Positions 26,401 to 34,903 of a stretch of DNA of 64,000 nt are shown piece after piece. Positions within the stretch are counted from its first letter, which is position 1. Each line of letters begins with the position of its first letter. Source of the DNA: CBDDFV01 sp965227335 (GTDB taxonomy: Bacteria; Planctomycetota; Phycisphaerae; Phycisphaerales; SM1A02). The stretch lies in the NCBI GenBank assembly GCA_965227335.1, contig CBDDFV010000001.1:1426001-1490000 (forward strand), written 5' to 3'. The notes under the pieces are model-generated. The model did no database searches. It was given only the letters and a program-made list of their open reading frames with translations, and was not told the DNA's origin. A program made the translations under genes and the position numbers.

Positions 26401-29400
26401 ACAACTCCGGCGCCGACGACATCGCGTCGATCAAGACTACGGTGGAGGCGGAGCTCTCGACGGAGAATGGTCCCGGCGGCAGCTACGAGAGCTGGGAGTT
26501 CTACGATACGCGAGGCCTGAACACGTGGAGTGTGGATGCGACCAACTGCTTCACCAAGCGGACGTTCGACTCGACGCACGGTCGGGTCACGAAGATCGAG
26601 CGGAATGTCGTCAAGACGGGCGCGCCGACCGGTGCGCCCGCCACGGACCGTCACGTAGACGGAGAAGAGCTGGTCACGTCATACACGTACGACCTGTTGG
26701 GCCGGCTTCAGGAGGTGACGACGCCAGCGGGCGTGAAGACCTACACCCTCCGTGAAATGCGTGAGTCGCCGAGCCGACCGTATCTGACCTACTACGCGCA
26801 GGTCACGCTGCCTCACGATCTGGGAAGCAGTGAGTACAACGGCCCTGCCTCGATCAGCTGGATGAACGCCAGTGGCGACCAGATCGAATCGCGGACCTAT
26901 GAGATCGACACTGGGGGGTACACCCTCGCGACCGGCACGACGGGGTACCAGCCGATCATGGACGATTATGACCTGAAGGACGGGGCCTCCCAGCACCTGT
27001 CGGCCTCGTTGGTCGTTCAGGATCCCGCGGGGCTGGTGACCGCCTCCAAGGTCTGGCACAGCATCGCCGGTAACGGCGAGAACGGTGGCGTGTACGAGAC
27101 GAAGTATGAGTACGACGATCTGGGCCGCCTGGAACGGACGATCAACTCGAACGACACCGTCTATGAGAGCGTCTATGACGTCCTTGACCGGGTGATCGAA
27201 TCCAAAGTCGGCATCCTGAGCGGCGGCTCGCCGACGGATATGGCCACGGTGGTTGAATACTTCTATGACCACACCGGAACAACAACGCCCGGCCAGGGGA
27301 TGGGCAATGGCAACCTCTCGTGGATCCGCCAGCATACGGGTGAGTCCGGCGGCGCGTATCGAGACACCGTCCACAGCTTCAACTGGCGTGATCAGCGATT
27401 CAAGTCCGTCAATCCGGAGCCGCCGCATGAGTGGGTGGTCTACGACAATCTCGATCGTGTGACGGAGCGAGGCTTGTTCAGCGCCGAGCCGACTGCGATC
27501 AACAGCCCCTTGAGCGGCAGCACCGACTATCGCGGGCGTTACGAGGAAATGGCCTACAGCCAGCGCGGCCTGATGTACGAGCAGCGGGTGGCCATCGATC
27601 CCACGGCGGGCTCACCGACCTTCCTCGAGACGCACCGCTGGTTCGATGACGCCGGGCGTGTGGTGGGCTCATGGGGTCCGAACGGGCCGAGTTCGAAGAT
27701 CACCTACGACGGGCTGGGGCGGACTGCGGTGACGTACATCACCGACCGCCGCACGTCGACATCGGGCACATACGACACGGCGTTCGCGGACATCTATGAC
27801 GCCGTGAACTTCGAGGCGGATCTTGATGACGACGCTGTCATTGAGCAGATGGAGTACACCTACAACACATCTGTCGATCCCCCGACGGGGCTCCTGGAGA
27901 TGACGACGACGCGTCGCCGGACGCATCGGGCGTCGACCACCTCCGATACGGGCGACCTGGCCAGCATCTCCGCCAGCAAGGAGATCACGACCTACGTTCG
28001 TCACTTCTACGATGATGCGGCGCGTCCGACCCATGTTGCGAACTACGGCACGAACGAGTCGCAGTTCGAGGCGGACGGAACGGCCCCGACGGACACCTCG
28101 CCGCCGACGCCGTCAGCAACCATCCTGGTGAGCGAGACCGCCTACAATACGCGCGGGCTGGTTGACCTGAGGACAGCACCGGACGGGCAGAAGACGAAGT
28201 ACGTCTACGACGACATGAACCGGCAGATTGCCGTCGTGGAAGGACAGGTTGGCGTCATCGCCTCGGACATCAGCTGGGATGCGACGAACAGCCGCTGGAA
28301 GTGCGGTGACGATCTCGACGAAGGCGACGAGGACCGCGTTACGAGCTTCGTGTATGACGGGCTTGGCAACGTGATCAAGCAGGTCGCGCACGTCGTGGAC
28401 TCCGGTGCGGGCAACGCTGTTCAAGTGACGAGCTACGACTTTGGCGTCTCCAAGGGCGTCAACACCAACGATGACGACTCGCTGATCGCCTCGAACGATC
28501 TCCTGGCCGAGGTGGCCTATCCCGATGCGCAAGGCGGCGCCGCGACTGACACCGTCACCTACGCGTACAACCGTCTCGGTGAACTCCGGTTCATGGAAGA
28601 TCAGAACGAGACAACCCACGTCTACACCCGCGATGACGCTGGGCGGGTGACCGATGACGAAGCGGCCATCGCCATGGGAAGCGATATCGACGATACGCAT
28701 GACACGTTGACCTTCTCCTACGATGGCATGGGGCGGTTGGACGTGGCGGAGACAGAGGCCAAGGCGGGCGGCGTCGTGAACGGCGTTCAGTTCGCATACA
28801 ACGGACTGTGGCAAGTCACGTCGGTGAAGCAGGATCATGACTCGGCGATCGGCGATGTCTCGACCACGAACACGGTCGAGGTCGCGTACACGTATGAGCA
28901 GTCGGCTGCCGCCGGGAATGGCAGCGGCAACTACAGCCGGCTCGACTCCCTCACCTATCCGACGGATACGGAGGATCTATACTCGACCTACGGGACTGCG
29001 GATCGCCTGGATGACGCCATCAGCCGCGTGAAGGGCTATTCGCTGAATACCAAGAACATCGTCGACTACGAGTTCGTCGGCTCCGACATCTTCGTGCTGG
29101 TTGAGTACCTAGCCCCGGTGATTGAGCTGACCCGCTACCACGCCCACAACGGGAGCACCACCGACGGTGAGTATCCGGGCCTCGATCGCTTTGGTCGGGT
29201 GGTCCGTCAGATGTGGACCGACGATGGGGCGTTTACGACCCATGCCACCCTGACGACCGTGGCTGCGGTGCCGCCGATTGTGGAGTTGGAGTACACCTAC
29301 GACGAGGCGTCGAACCGGACCGCGGCGTACGACGCTCGTCCCGGGGGCCAGCAGCCGTTGAGCCACGAGTACACCTACGATGGACTCGATCGGCTTTCGG

Positions 29401-31151
29401 TGGCGGATCGGGGGATCTGGAATGGCTCGACCTTCACCCAGGACAAGAACAGTCAGGCGTGGACGCTGGACCTTCTGGGCAACTGGGATGAGTTCAAGGT
29501 CGATGCAGACGGCAACGGGACCTACGCCGCCTCGGAAACCGAAGATCGTGACCACAACTCGGTTAACGAGCTGGATTTGCGTACGCCCGGAACGGGTTCT
29601 GCGATAGACTTGGAGTATGATGGGGCCGGGAATCTGCGAACCGAAGAGGTCAGCAGTTCGCCGATCAAGACGTACACCCATGATCCGTGGAACCGGCTGG
29701 TGAGCGTGACGATGCCCAGTGTTGCCGGCGAAGAGTACGAATACAACGCCCTCAACTGGCGGACCGTCAAACGCGCTGACACCGACGACGGTGGCTCGTT
29801 CGATCAGGAGCGAATTCAATACTACTCAGCCGACTGGCAGCTTCTGGAGGAGCGGATTGATGACGACGCGCCCTTTACGGAGGGCTCTGATATCGATCGC
29901 GTCATGGGCTACGTCTGGGGATCCCGGTACATCGATGACATCGTGATGCGTCAGGTCGATACCGACAACGACGGGACGTATGAGGACGAGTTCTTCCATC
30001 TCACCGACGTGCTGTTCTCGACCGTGGTGATCACGGACGAAGCCGGCACAATCGAGGAGCGGGTCAGCTATGACGCCTATGGAACCGCGCGGCACCACTG
30101 GGCGGAGGATGTCGATGGTGACGGCGACGTTGATCTGATCGGCGCCGGTTCCGACAAGACGATCGTCAGCACCATCGCCTCCGGGGGCAACAACCGGATC
30201 GGGCAGGCCAACTATCGTTCGGAAGCTGACCTGGACCGAGATGGCGATGTGGATTCAACTGATGCGGGGCTGATTACGACGGCCAAGGCTGCTCTGGCCA
30301 GTGGAGACATGACCGATCGGTCCGCCGTCGACAACCAGGTCGGGTGGGTCGGGTATCTGTATTGTCATGATGTCGAGCTGTCGGCCGTTCGCTATCGCCA
30401 CTATGATCCTGCGTCGGGGCGGTGGATGGAGCGAGAGCCACTCGGCTATGTTGCCGGTAATTCGCTATATCAGTATTCGATCAGCTCGCCGGTCGGCTGG
30501 ACTGATGCGTGGGGCCTGGAGCCCGGGCCCGTTACGTGTCCCCCGGGGCTTGAGGGAGAGGAATGTGGTGCCGATGTTGTCGTTGGTGGAGATATCCGGC
30601 CGCTCGGCACATTGCACGTGCCCCTTGATGACCCGCATTTCTTCAAGGGGATCTGGTACAATTTTGAACTTGACTGTCGTTGCAGTGGATCCGACTGGGA
30701 TTCATCTCGTCCGTCAGGGCGGGAGACCGGGTGGACCGACGACATTATGGGCGAGCTTTCTAGGATCAAAGCTTCGGGTTGCTGTCTAACTTCAGCCCAA
30801 GTCAGCGCGCACTGCAATTCGATGGTTGTGCACGATGGGGCAAGGGGTAGGCAGTGGATTCGTGAACCCGACTTTACGCGGGCACTGGCGTCCGTCCTGT
30901 GCTTCGACTCTGAGGTGACGTTGGATATGTGCAACTCAAATGTAGCGGGATGGAGGCTCGCCCGAGGCCGTCCCGGAATCAGCGTAGATTGTTATGAAGA
31001 TGACTGCTTCCACGTGCCGCCGGGGTCTCCGCTGTATTTTGGATTCGAGTACCCGCTTGGTCGGCCATCGCTAATCACGTATAGGGGAGGTGAGGATTGT
31101 GGATCATGCCCGCCTCTCCGTGATGCGACTGATAAGAAAGCGATAAAATAG
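23418..31151 (+). CDS. Giant RHS/YD-repeat lipoprotein with unknown cysteine-rich tip
   Basis: A 2577-aa protein. It begins with a lipoprotein signal (VVIAAGC, lipid Cys24). Residues 55-380 are cysteine-rich and include a dockerin-like loop (CDQDCDGDIDCDDLK). The RHS shell begins at about 415 (VDLAYGDKVESAVDISIALP) and runs through many YD repeats (YTYDLLGRLQEV and others). A two-loop dockerin-like insert lies at about 2230-2290 (DVDGDGDVDL, DLDRDGDVDSTDAGL), just before the RHS core (YRHYDPASGRWMEREPLGYV). The tip begins after WGLEPGP (about 2367) and has 210 residues with some 16 cysteines and no recognised family. RHS shells encapsulate and release C-terminal toxins. Here the lipid anchor suggests surface display. 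Confidence 0.9.
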   Translation: MSTSKRMGVYLGICGLIVVIAAGCWPRPAETTRSGDPASFALAMRLAAASLALDPDPCCFVEPSGNCTCQTPVPCPPGFETGVGGICVPTSCADATEISCEAFLVELADAYCDDEDCVPSKSTVEAAYCGWLKSCDNFECNYDGVGDDPPTCDDLAAFLDDRLGAMERCCGPVTKDDSYDLICLFLDKCTDGVDGWCEDTANCNSTTCAAGTCDEFCDAVLECIDDYLCESDMFGERISPEDFTSGDLDCLDDNGCDTCCENGIWSCGGEFDCDQDCDGDIDCDDLKTFVSNSLSGCPDDYDPPTHEDVTDLVCYFMEQIAQCSGSSDLCETFFECLGEILLEELGELPNLDDILEYAGSDCGDCVSGLNDPRDGNAPDGDGDGDVVTCRVGGGAGPSAGSGGAAASPGPNPSTDVSVDLAYGDKVESAVDISIALPGQDFQIRRYYRSELDYEANDLSGEKWSIDAFRFMSPEDGSGLVTANLGGPWHPLPAFDGGSMAVNGTWAPEGSTSQYVEKTTVTIDSDEYAVYRIHEPGQWQMDFYRETEPAELPPSGSVEDTPSEFVGLPLQYRDNYGNTKTFEYFSLLSTATSGNVARLNRIVLEGATEYAQIWFVWNLVGGGTNGNRLQEIRVFRPDGGSGLAMTQRVAYTYFESGQGYSADVGSDGDLIQVKKYVRVDPGPGQSVPSWRVLVTQYRYHGGSGAAGSVTTNSNTFNWDGGDHQLKMVIQPEQVEYACQQQAAEDAASSTVDALADALLAKADGAVAWTSGDDVIDLAGKIIEKYETGMGTAGRVTHQYLQAGCGCGGAGSGLLQSYRMVYSYLAPSSGDFLTTKIEEETGGGTWPDYRVVYHDMELLGTKDIPYLVNTVVQEPSGREWVTHYNYSADADRNLIAIMPPAAKNTYSFAVDSGADPSYDAVNSGAVIYRFGYATENYQNERSLQDGETGDIYPIEKITYGDVDRDYLVTKVERYRVETTLTPAANDVEVTDYDYTFHNSGADDIASIKTTVEAELSTENGPGGSYESWEFYDTRGLNTWSVDATNCFTKRTFDSTHGRVTKIERNVVKTGAPTGAPATDRHVDGEELVTSYTYDLLGRLQEVTTPAGVKTYTLREMRESPSRPYLTYYAQVTLPHDLGSSEYNGPASISWMNASGDQIESRTYEIDTGGYTLATGTTGYQPIMDDYDLKDGASQHLSASLVVQDPAGLVTASKVWHSIAGNGENGGVYETKYEYDDLGRLERTINSNDTVYESVYDVLDRVIESKVGILSGGSPTDMATVVEYFYDHTGTTTPGQGMGNGNLSWIRQHTGESGGAYRDTVHSFNWRDQRFKSVNPEPPHEWVVYDNLDRVTERGLFSAEPTAINSPLSGSTDYRGRYEEMAYSQRGLMYEQRVAIDPTAGSPTFLETHRWFDDAGRVVGSWGPNGPSSKITYDGLGRTAVTYITDRRTSTSGTYDTAFADIYDAVNFEADLDDDAVIEQMEYTYNTSVDPPTGLLEMTTTRRRTHRASTTSDTGDLASISASKEITTYVRHFYDDAARPTHVANYGTNESQFEADGTAPTDTSPPTPSATILVSETAYNTRGLVDLRTAPDGQKTKYVYDDMNRQIAVVEGQVGVIASDISWDATNSRWKCGDDLDEGDEDRVTSFVYDGLGNVIKQVAHVVDSGAGNAVQVTSYDFGVSKGVNTNDDDSLIASNDLLAEVAYPDAQGGAATDTVTYAYNRLGELRFMEDQNETTHVYTRDDAGRVTDDEAAIAMGSDIDDTHDTLTFSYDGMGRLDVAETEAKAGGVVNGVQFAYNGLWQVTSVKQDHDSAIGDVSTTNTVEVAYTYEQSAAAGNGSGNYSRLDSLTYPTDTEDLYSTYGTADRLDDAISRVKGYSLNTKNIVDYEFVGSDIFVLVEYLAPVIELTRYHAHNGSTTDGEYPGLDRFGRVVRQMWTDDGAFTTHATLTTVAAVPPIVELEYTYDEASNRTAAYDARPGGQQPLSHEYTYDGLDRLSVADRGIWNGSTFTQDKNSQAWTLDLLGNWDEFKVDADGNGTYAASETEDRDHNSVNELDLRTPGTGSAIDLEYDGAGNLRTEEVSSSPIKTYTHDPWNRLVSVTMPSVAGEEYEYNALNWRTVKRADTDDGGSFDQERIQYYSADWQLLEERIDDDAPFTEGSDIDRVMGYVWGSRYIDDIVMRQVDTDNDGTYEDEFFHLTDVLFSTVVITDEAGTIEERVSYDAYGTARHHWAEDVDGDGDVDLIGAGSDKTIVSTIASGGNNRIGQANYRSEADLDRDGDVDSTDAGLITTAKAALASGDMTDRSAVDNQVGWVGYLYCHDVELSAVRYRHYDPASGRWMEREPLGYVAGNSLYQYSISSPVGWTDAWGLEPGPVTCPPGLEGEECGADVVVGGDIRPLGTLHVPLDDPHFFKGIWYNFELDCRCSGSDWDSSRPSGRETGWTDDIMGELSRIKASGCCLTSAQVSAHCNSMVVHDGARGRQWIREPDFTRALASVLCFDSEVTLDMCNSNVAGWRLARGRPGISVDCYEDDCFHVPPGSPLYFGFEYPLGRPSLITYRGGEDCGSCPPLRDATDKKAIK

Positions 31152-31580
31152 ATGGCTCAGGAAGTGCGAAGGTTATGGCTGGCCGGGCTCATCGGTGCCG
31201 TCGCGGGGTTTTTCGTTGCTTGGGTGGTGCAGGCGTCGCCTGGTGATAGGACTACTGTGATCGATGGTCTCGTATCGGATATCAGGTCGGGTCGGGTAAT
31301 CCTTGGTAGCGATCCGCTTGCATTTAGTTCGCAGCCAAAGCCCACCTCGGTTATTGTTAGGCAGGGCAGTGAGGATCGTGAGTTGTCGCTCTTGGTATAT
31401 GCCGGGTGCCAGAGATCGGTTGAGCTATTTTATGTATATCAGGAGCCGCTCCCAGCGAAGATCTTTGGTGCGCGGTACTGTGATGACTCCAAGCGTGTGG
31501 AAGAGTGGCTTTTTGTGGACACCGATCTTCTGGCGGAGTATGTAAGGTCGCCTCTGTTGTTGCCGCAGCACGGTCCATAA
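31152..31580 (+). CDS. Small membrane-anchored protein, candidate immunity to RHS tip
   Basis: The ATG follows the RHS stop codon with no gap. The 142-aa protein has one N-terminal membrane helix (LWLAGLIGAVAGFFVAWVVQ) and an extracytoplasmic domain with two cysteines (YAGCQRS, GARYCDD) and beta-rich stretches (RELSLLVYAGC, SVELFYVYQEP). No family recognised. Both this gene and the RHS tip are visibly richer in A/T than the RHS shell. A small gene directly after a variable RHS tip is the normal place for its immunity protein; function is inferred from position. Confidence 0.65.
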   Translation: MAQEVRRLWLAGLIGAVAGFFVAWVVQASPGDRTTVIDGLVSDIRSGRVILGSDPLAFSSQPKPTSVIVRQGSEDRELSLLVYAGCQRSVELFYVYQEPLPAKIFGARYCDDSKRVEEWLFVDTDLLAEYVRSPLLLPQHGP

Positions 31581-31617
31581 GCCCTGCGAACGGTTGCGTC
31601 AATCCGCCCAGGATTGT

Positions 31618-31646
31618 GCCTCCCGTATATGTGAAGTACGGGCGGC
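31618..31646 (+). terminator. Stem-loop after RHS/immunity pair
   Basis: GCCTCCCGTA (31618-31627) pairs with TACGGGCGGC (31637-31646), nine of ten positions matching, with a 9-base loop. It lies 38 bases after the stop of the small membrane protein. No clear T-run. Confidence 0.4.
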
Positions 31647-31766
31647 TGGGGTGTTTCACGGCGTGATTGCCTTCGCGTTGGCCTTGGCATCCGCGTGGGT
31701 TCCGATGTTCTTGCCATTCGGCGGACAACATGGTGGGGCGCGGACCGTCTTCTGTGGTACGGCCTG

Positions 31767-32849
31767 CTAGTGGTCTGAGTCAGAAGTTTGCAGGCAGAAT
31801 CGTTTGACGGAATCGAGTATTTCGTCGGCGGTCTTGGTCCACACGAAGGGTGTGGGCGACTGGTTGTTGTCGTCGATGTACTGACGCACCGCGTTTTCGA
31901 GTTGCCGCGTCGAGCGGAAGCTGCCGCGCCGCAACTGTCGATTGGTCAGTACGGCGAACCAACTCTCAACACGATTGATCCACGACGCGTAGGTCGGGGT
32001 GTAGTGCGTATGGAATCGCGGATGACGAGCGAGGCATCGTCTGGCCGCTGCAGTCTTGTGCGTGCTGTAGTTGTCGAGGATCAGGTGAACGTCGAGGTGA
32101 CCGGGAACCGCCGCGTCGATCACCCGAAGGAACTTGAGGAACTCCGTCGATCGGTGCCGCCGGTAGCACTTGCCGATGATCTTCCCCGTCTTCGCGTTCA
32201 GTGCGGCGAACAGCGTTGTGGTTCCGTGCCGAACATAGTCGTGCGTCTGCGAAGCCACGACTCCCGGACGCATCGGCAGCAACGGTTGGGTCCGTTCCAG
32301 CGCCTGCATCTGCGACTTCTCGTCCACGCAGAGAACCAACGCCTTCGCCGGAGGATCCAGGTACAAGCCGACGATGTCACGAACCTTCGCGACGAATAAC
32401 GGATCGTTCGAGAGCTTGAACGTGTCCACTCGATGCGGCTGGAGCGAGAACGCACGCCAGATACGCGAGATCGTACTCTGACTCAGTCCGGTCGCATCAG
32501 CCATCGATCGCGTCGACCAGTGCGTCGCATTCGACGGCGTGTTCTCAAGCGTCATCGCGATGACGAGTTCCACATCCTCATCGCTGATCCGCCGCGGCGC
32601 TCCCGGACGCGGCGCGTCGACGAGTCCATCCAAGCCCATCTCCGCGAACCGGCGGCGCCACTTCCCGACCGTCACCCGGTTGACGCTCAGTTCCTCGGCA
32701 ATTTCGGTGTTCGTCCAGCCATCGGCCGCCGCGAGAACAATCCTTGCTCGCAACGCCATCGCTTGCGCCGTCCTCGGACGCCGCGCCCAGCCACGCAACT
32801 CCGAACGTTGCTCGTCAGTCAGTTCCAGCGGATCAAGTATGTATACCAT
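31767..32849 (-). CDS. IS630-family transposase
   Basis: I chose the ATG at 32849 (MVYILDPLELTDEQRSELRG) because AGAGGAG stands 9 bases upstream; the frame stays open to 32903. The N-terminal HTH region has EIAEELSVNRVTVGKWRRRF. The DDE domain follows: ALVLCVDEKSQMQAL with the first Asp, HLILDNYSTHKT with the second Asp, and YTPTYASWINRVESWFAVLT carrying the final Glu. About 361 aa, full length for the family. The stop codon TAG is formed by the inverted repeat end and the TA target. Confidence 0.9.
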   Translation of the reverse strand: MVYILDPLELTDEQRSELRGWARRPRTAQAMALRARIVLAAADGWTNTEIAEELSVNRVTVGKWRRRFAEMGLDGLVDAPRPGAPRRISDEDVELVIAMTLENTPSNATHWSTRSMADATGLSQSTISRIWRAFSLQPHRVDTFKLSNDPLFVAKVRDIVGLYLDPPAKALVLCVDEKSQMQALERTQPLLPMRPGVVASQTHDYVRHGTTTLFAALNAKTGKIIGKCYRRHRSTEFLKFLRVIDAAVPGHLDVHLILDNYSTHKTAAARRCLARHPRFHTHYTPTYASWINRVESWFAVLTNRQLRRGSFRSTRQLENAVRQYIDDNNQSPTPFVWTKTADEILDSVKRFCLQTSDSDH

Positions 32850-32931
32850 CGGTACGGTCTCCTCTAACAGAGATACGCACCTGAACGCAATCGGTTGCGC
32901 CATTTGCAGAGCTATTTCTGACTCAGACCAC
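31770..32931 (-). mobile_element. IS630-type insertion sequence, apparently intact
   Basis: The 1162-bp element is bounded by GTGGTCTGAGTCAGAA at the left and its reverse complement at the right, each next to TA (31768-31769 and 32932-32933), the TA target duplication of IS630 elements. The symmetry continues outward: GCCTGC precedes the left TA and GCAGGC follows the right one. It contains a single full-length transposase. Relics of the same family are at 39385, 54028-54388 and 55868-56029. Confidence 0.85.
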
Positions 32932-33061
32932 TAGCAGGCTGCAAAGCGATTCGGCCGGAGCATCGCGTTTTCGGTTTGCGCGAGATCTGGGTGATGAGCA
33001 CGGTTTGAGATTGCGGCGCCTTCAGACGCCGCGGGCCGGAGGGCCATATTCCTCCGGCCGG

Positions 33062-33365
33062 TCATGCCGGCCGGGTCAGTGATGTCATTCGGAGCAGGTT
33101 CCACGCGGCGGCGGTCATTCGCACGTCGGCTTCGATCCGGGGATGTCCGATGAACCGGGTCCGCCGCTGACCGCCCGTCTGCTTGAACCATCCGATCACC
33201 GGTTCGATCATCCGACGCAGACGCTGGCTCGTCCGGTACCGCCGGGAACGCTGGCGCCGTTTCGTCCGCCGCCGCGCATGGTGTTCTTCGGTCTCGCCCC
33301 GGATCTTCATTCGCGGCATCGCCGCGTGCGGCGTGATCCCGCGCGACTCGACGTCGCGAAGGCGA
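33062..33365 (-). pseudogene. IS5/IS1182-like transposase, C-terminal fragment
   Basis: The frame reads DVESRGITPHAAMPRMKIRG and ends with MIEPVIGWFKQTGGQRRTRF ... AAWNLLRMTSL. This is the C-terminal DDE end of an IS5-superfamily transposase (pattern 'VE..FG..K..GG.R.....G......(A)..NL.R'). The N-terminal catalytic part is missing, and the fragment is fused directly to a CHASE-domain fragment at about 33366. Confidence 0.6.
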
Positions 33366-33925
33366 GGTCACTCCGCAACTCAAATGTCCACTCCCGCCCC
33401 GCCATCGGAATACGCCGGGTCGTTGCGAGGAGCGGATCGGGATCGTAGTCCTCCACGTTCGAGACTAACTCGTCGTAGAGCGTACTGTGGGCGTCCATGA
33501 CTCGAAGGCTGACGTGTCGACGCTCGTTGGCAAGCACGCCGTTCATCAAACGTTGAACCACGAACGGCGCGTACACCAAGCCACGGAAGCGGCCCTCTTC
33601 GTCGAAGCTGGGCGCGTAGAACAGAAAACCAGGCGTCTTGTGCTCATCCTGAACGAGGACAATCGGCCCAGTGATTTGTGCAGCCGCTGTCTCGCGTGCT
33701 TTTGTCGCCGCTTCCAGCCGATTTGCTTCGTTGGCGACGTCGAAACCGACCGCCTCCCGGTTCATCTCAACCGGCTCAATATACCGGATTGGAAGACAAA
33801 CCGAGGCGTCGTGCTTGGGATAGACGTGGTAGTCAGGGCGCTCCCGCTGCTCCCTCGCAACAAAGCCGTCGACTTCACTCGGGTCAACCGCTTCGATGTA
33901 GCCGATGCCATTGATGCCAGGGTAA
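33366..33925 (-). pseudogene. CHASE sensor domain fragment
   Basis: Reading minus, the frame gives YPGINGIGYIEAVDPSEVDG, then SVCLPIRYIEPVEMNREAVG, FDVANEANRLEAA, ITGPIVLVQDE and GFLFYAPSFDEEGRFRGLVY. These are the hallmarks of the CHASE domain ('P...(G)(I/L)GY', 'Y(I/L)EP...N..A.G.D', 'GF..(Y/F).P'), an extracytoplasmic sensor found in histidine kinases and diguanylate cyclases. There is no start codon region, no flanking transmembrane helix and no output domain: the 5' side joins an unrelated plus-strand fragment and the 3' side joins a transposase fragment. Confidence 0.7.
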
Positions 33926-34127
33926 GCCCCAGTATCTCGTCTCGCTCTTCACCGAGGTGCTTGAGGCCGGCGTAGAGAAGTTGCCGCAGCAATATGACGC
34001 GTTCGATGCCCGGGCCATTGTGAGCGCAGCCAACGAGATCCTCGATGCCTGCCGACTGCCCACCATCGAGTACCCCGGCGTCACTGAACCAGGCGATCCA
34101 CGCCCGAAGGCGGACCTCAAGGACTGA
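33915..34127 (+). pseudogene. Unknown protein, C-terminal fragment
   Basis: A plus-strand frame reads GKPQYLVSLFTEVLEAGVEK, LPQQYDAFDARAIVSAANEI, LDACRLPTIEYPGV and ends at TGA 34125. Amino-acid use and helix periodicity look genuine. There is no start codon; the frame begins at the junction with the CHASE fragment. Family not recognised. Confidence 0.45.
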
Positions 34128-34231
34128 AGAAGCTGGAGATTCGCGAAGATCCGCGACTTCACGCTTGCCCGTTCGATCAGCGCGGTCTCGTGTTGGGCGG
34201 AAATGCAGGGGCCGGTGCAGCGGTCAGTCGC

Positions 34232-34378
34232 TCATGACCGTGTCGGTCGGCGTGCCGTCCATGACGGCATCGATGACGCGCGATATAGGACATCGGCGAG
34301 ATCGATGGTGAGGCGTTCACAAAGGACCCGGCCTTGTCCCCGCTCATAGTTGGCTCGGTGTTGCCGGCGATCGCCGGT
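34232..34378 (-). pseudogene. Decayed third copy of the XRE regulator
   Basis: The minus frame reads RRQHRANYERGQGRVLCERL, then TIDLADVLYRASSMPSWTAR, RPTRS, stop. It aligns with the XRE copy A around HQQLGKYERGQDRLSCGRL and with its tail DLVDLLYRSSPTPPRTSRGSTRS, but the helices between these blocks are deleted and the N-terminal HTH half is gone. Confidence 0.65.
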
Positions 34379-34903
34379 TCAGCTCGGGGGGCGTGTCCTC
34401 TGATCTACGTTCGAGGTGTGGGCGGCAACGATGCGCCACTCGCCGTCTTTTTCTAGAAACATCGAGACGACGCCGGTGAATTGAGCGACGGTTTCATCGC
34501 CTTGACGGATTTCGGTGTGGGTGTTCATGCGAGCCCAGGCAGCATCCAGACCGATGGGTGAAATCTGCACATTCTCAAGCCTGTAGTCGAACTGGAGTGC
34601 CGGTGGAAAACTCGCCAGCGCTGCAACAACGGCATCAACGGTCGGGTATCTTGTTTCGCCGTCTTCGAGCCACACAAATCTCTCGTCATCGGCAACAATG
34701 GATCTCACGGTGTCCAAATCTCGTGATTCAAATGCAGCTACCCAGTGATTGAGTAGGGCTCGTACCTCTTTGTCAGTCTCCGCTGCGTTTCGGCCGCACA
34801 AGCTACGCGCGTCATCGACGCGTTGGCACACACATCCTCCCGTCAGCAAGACCATCGCCAGACTCGCAACAGCGCTCGGTATCAGCCGATTGATCTTGGT
34901 CAA
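34379..34903 (-). CDS. DUF4440/SnoaL-like lipoprotein
   Basis: A 174-aa protein with lipobox LTGGC (Cys24). The mature domain is an NTF2-like cone: RALLNHWVAAFESRDLDTVR, then DDERFVWLEDGETRYPTVDA and GVVSMFLEKDGEWRIVAAHT. This fold binds small molecules or acts as an enzyme; the specific ligand cannot be read. Its ATG overlaps the stop of the VOC gene (ATGA), so the two are cotranslated. Confidence 0.8.
   Translation of the reverse strand: MTKINRLIPSAVASLAMVLLTGGCVCQRVDDARSLCGRNAAETDKEVRALLNHWVAAFESRDLDTVRSIVADDERFVWLEDGETRYPTVDAVVAALASFPPALQFDYRLENVQISPIGLDAAWARMNTHTEIRQGDETVAQFTGVVSMFLEKDGEWRIVAAHTSNVDQRTRPPS

Noticed and set aside
23781..30098. Several long minus-strand frames inside RHS1
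   Set aside because: All are antisense to a continuous YD-repeat protein and are rich in Arg, Val and His, as expected from reversed repeats.
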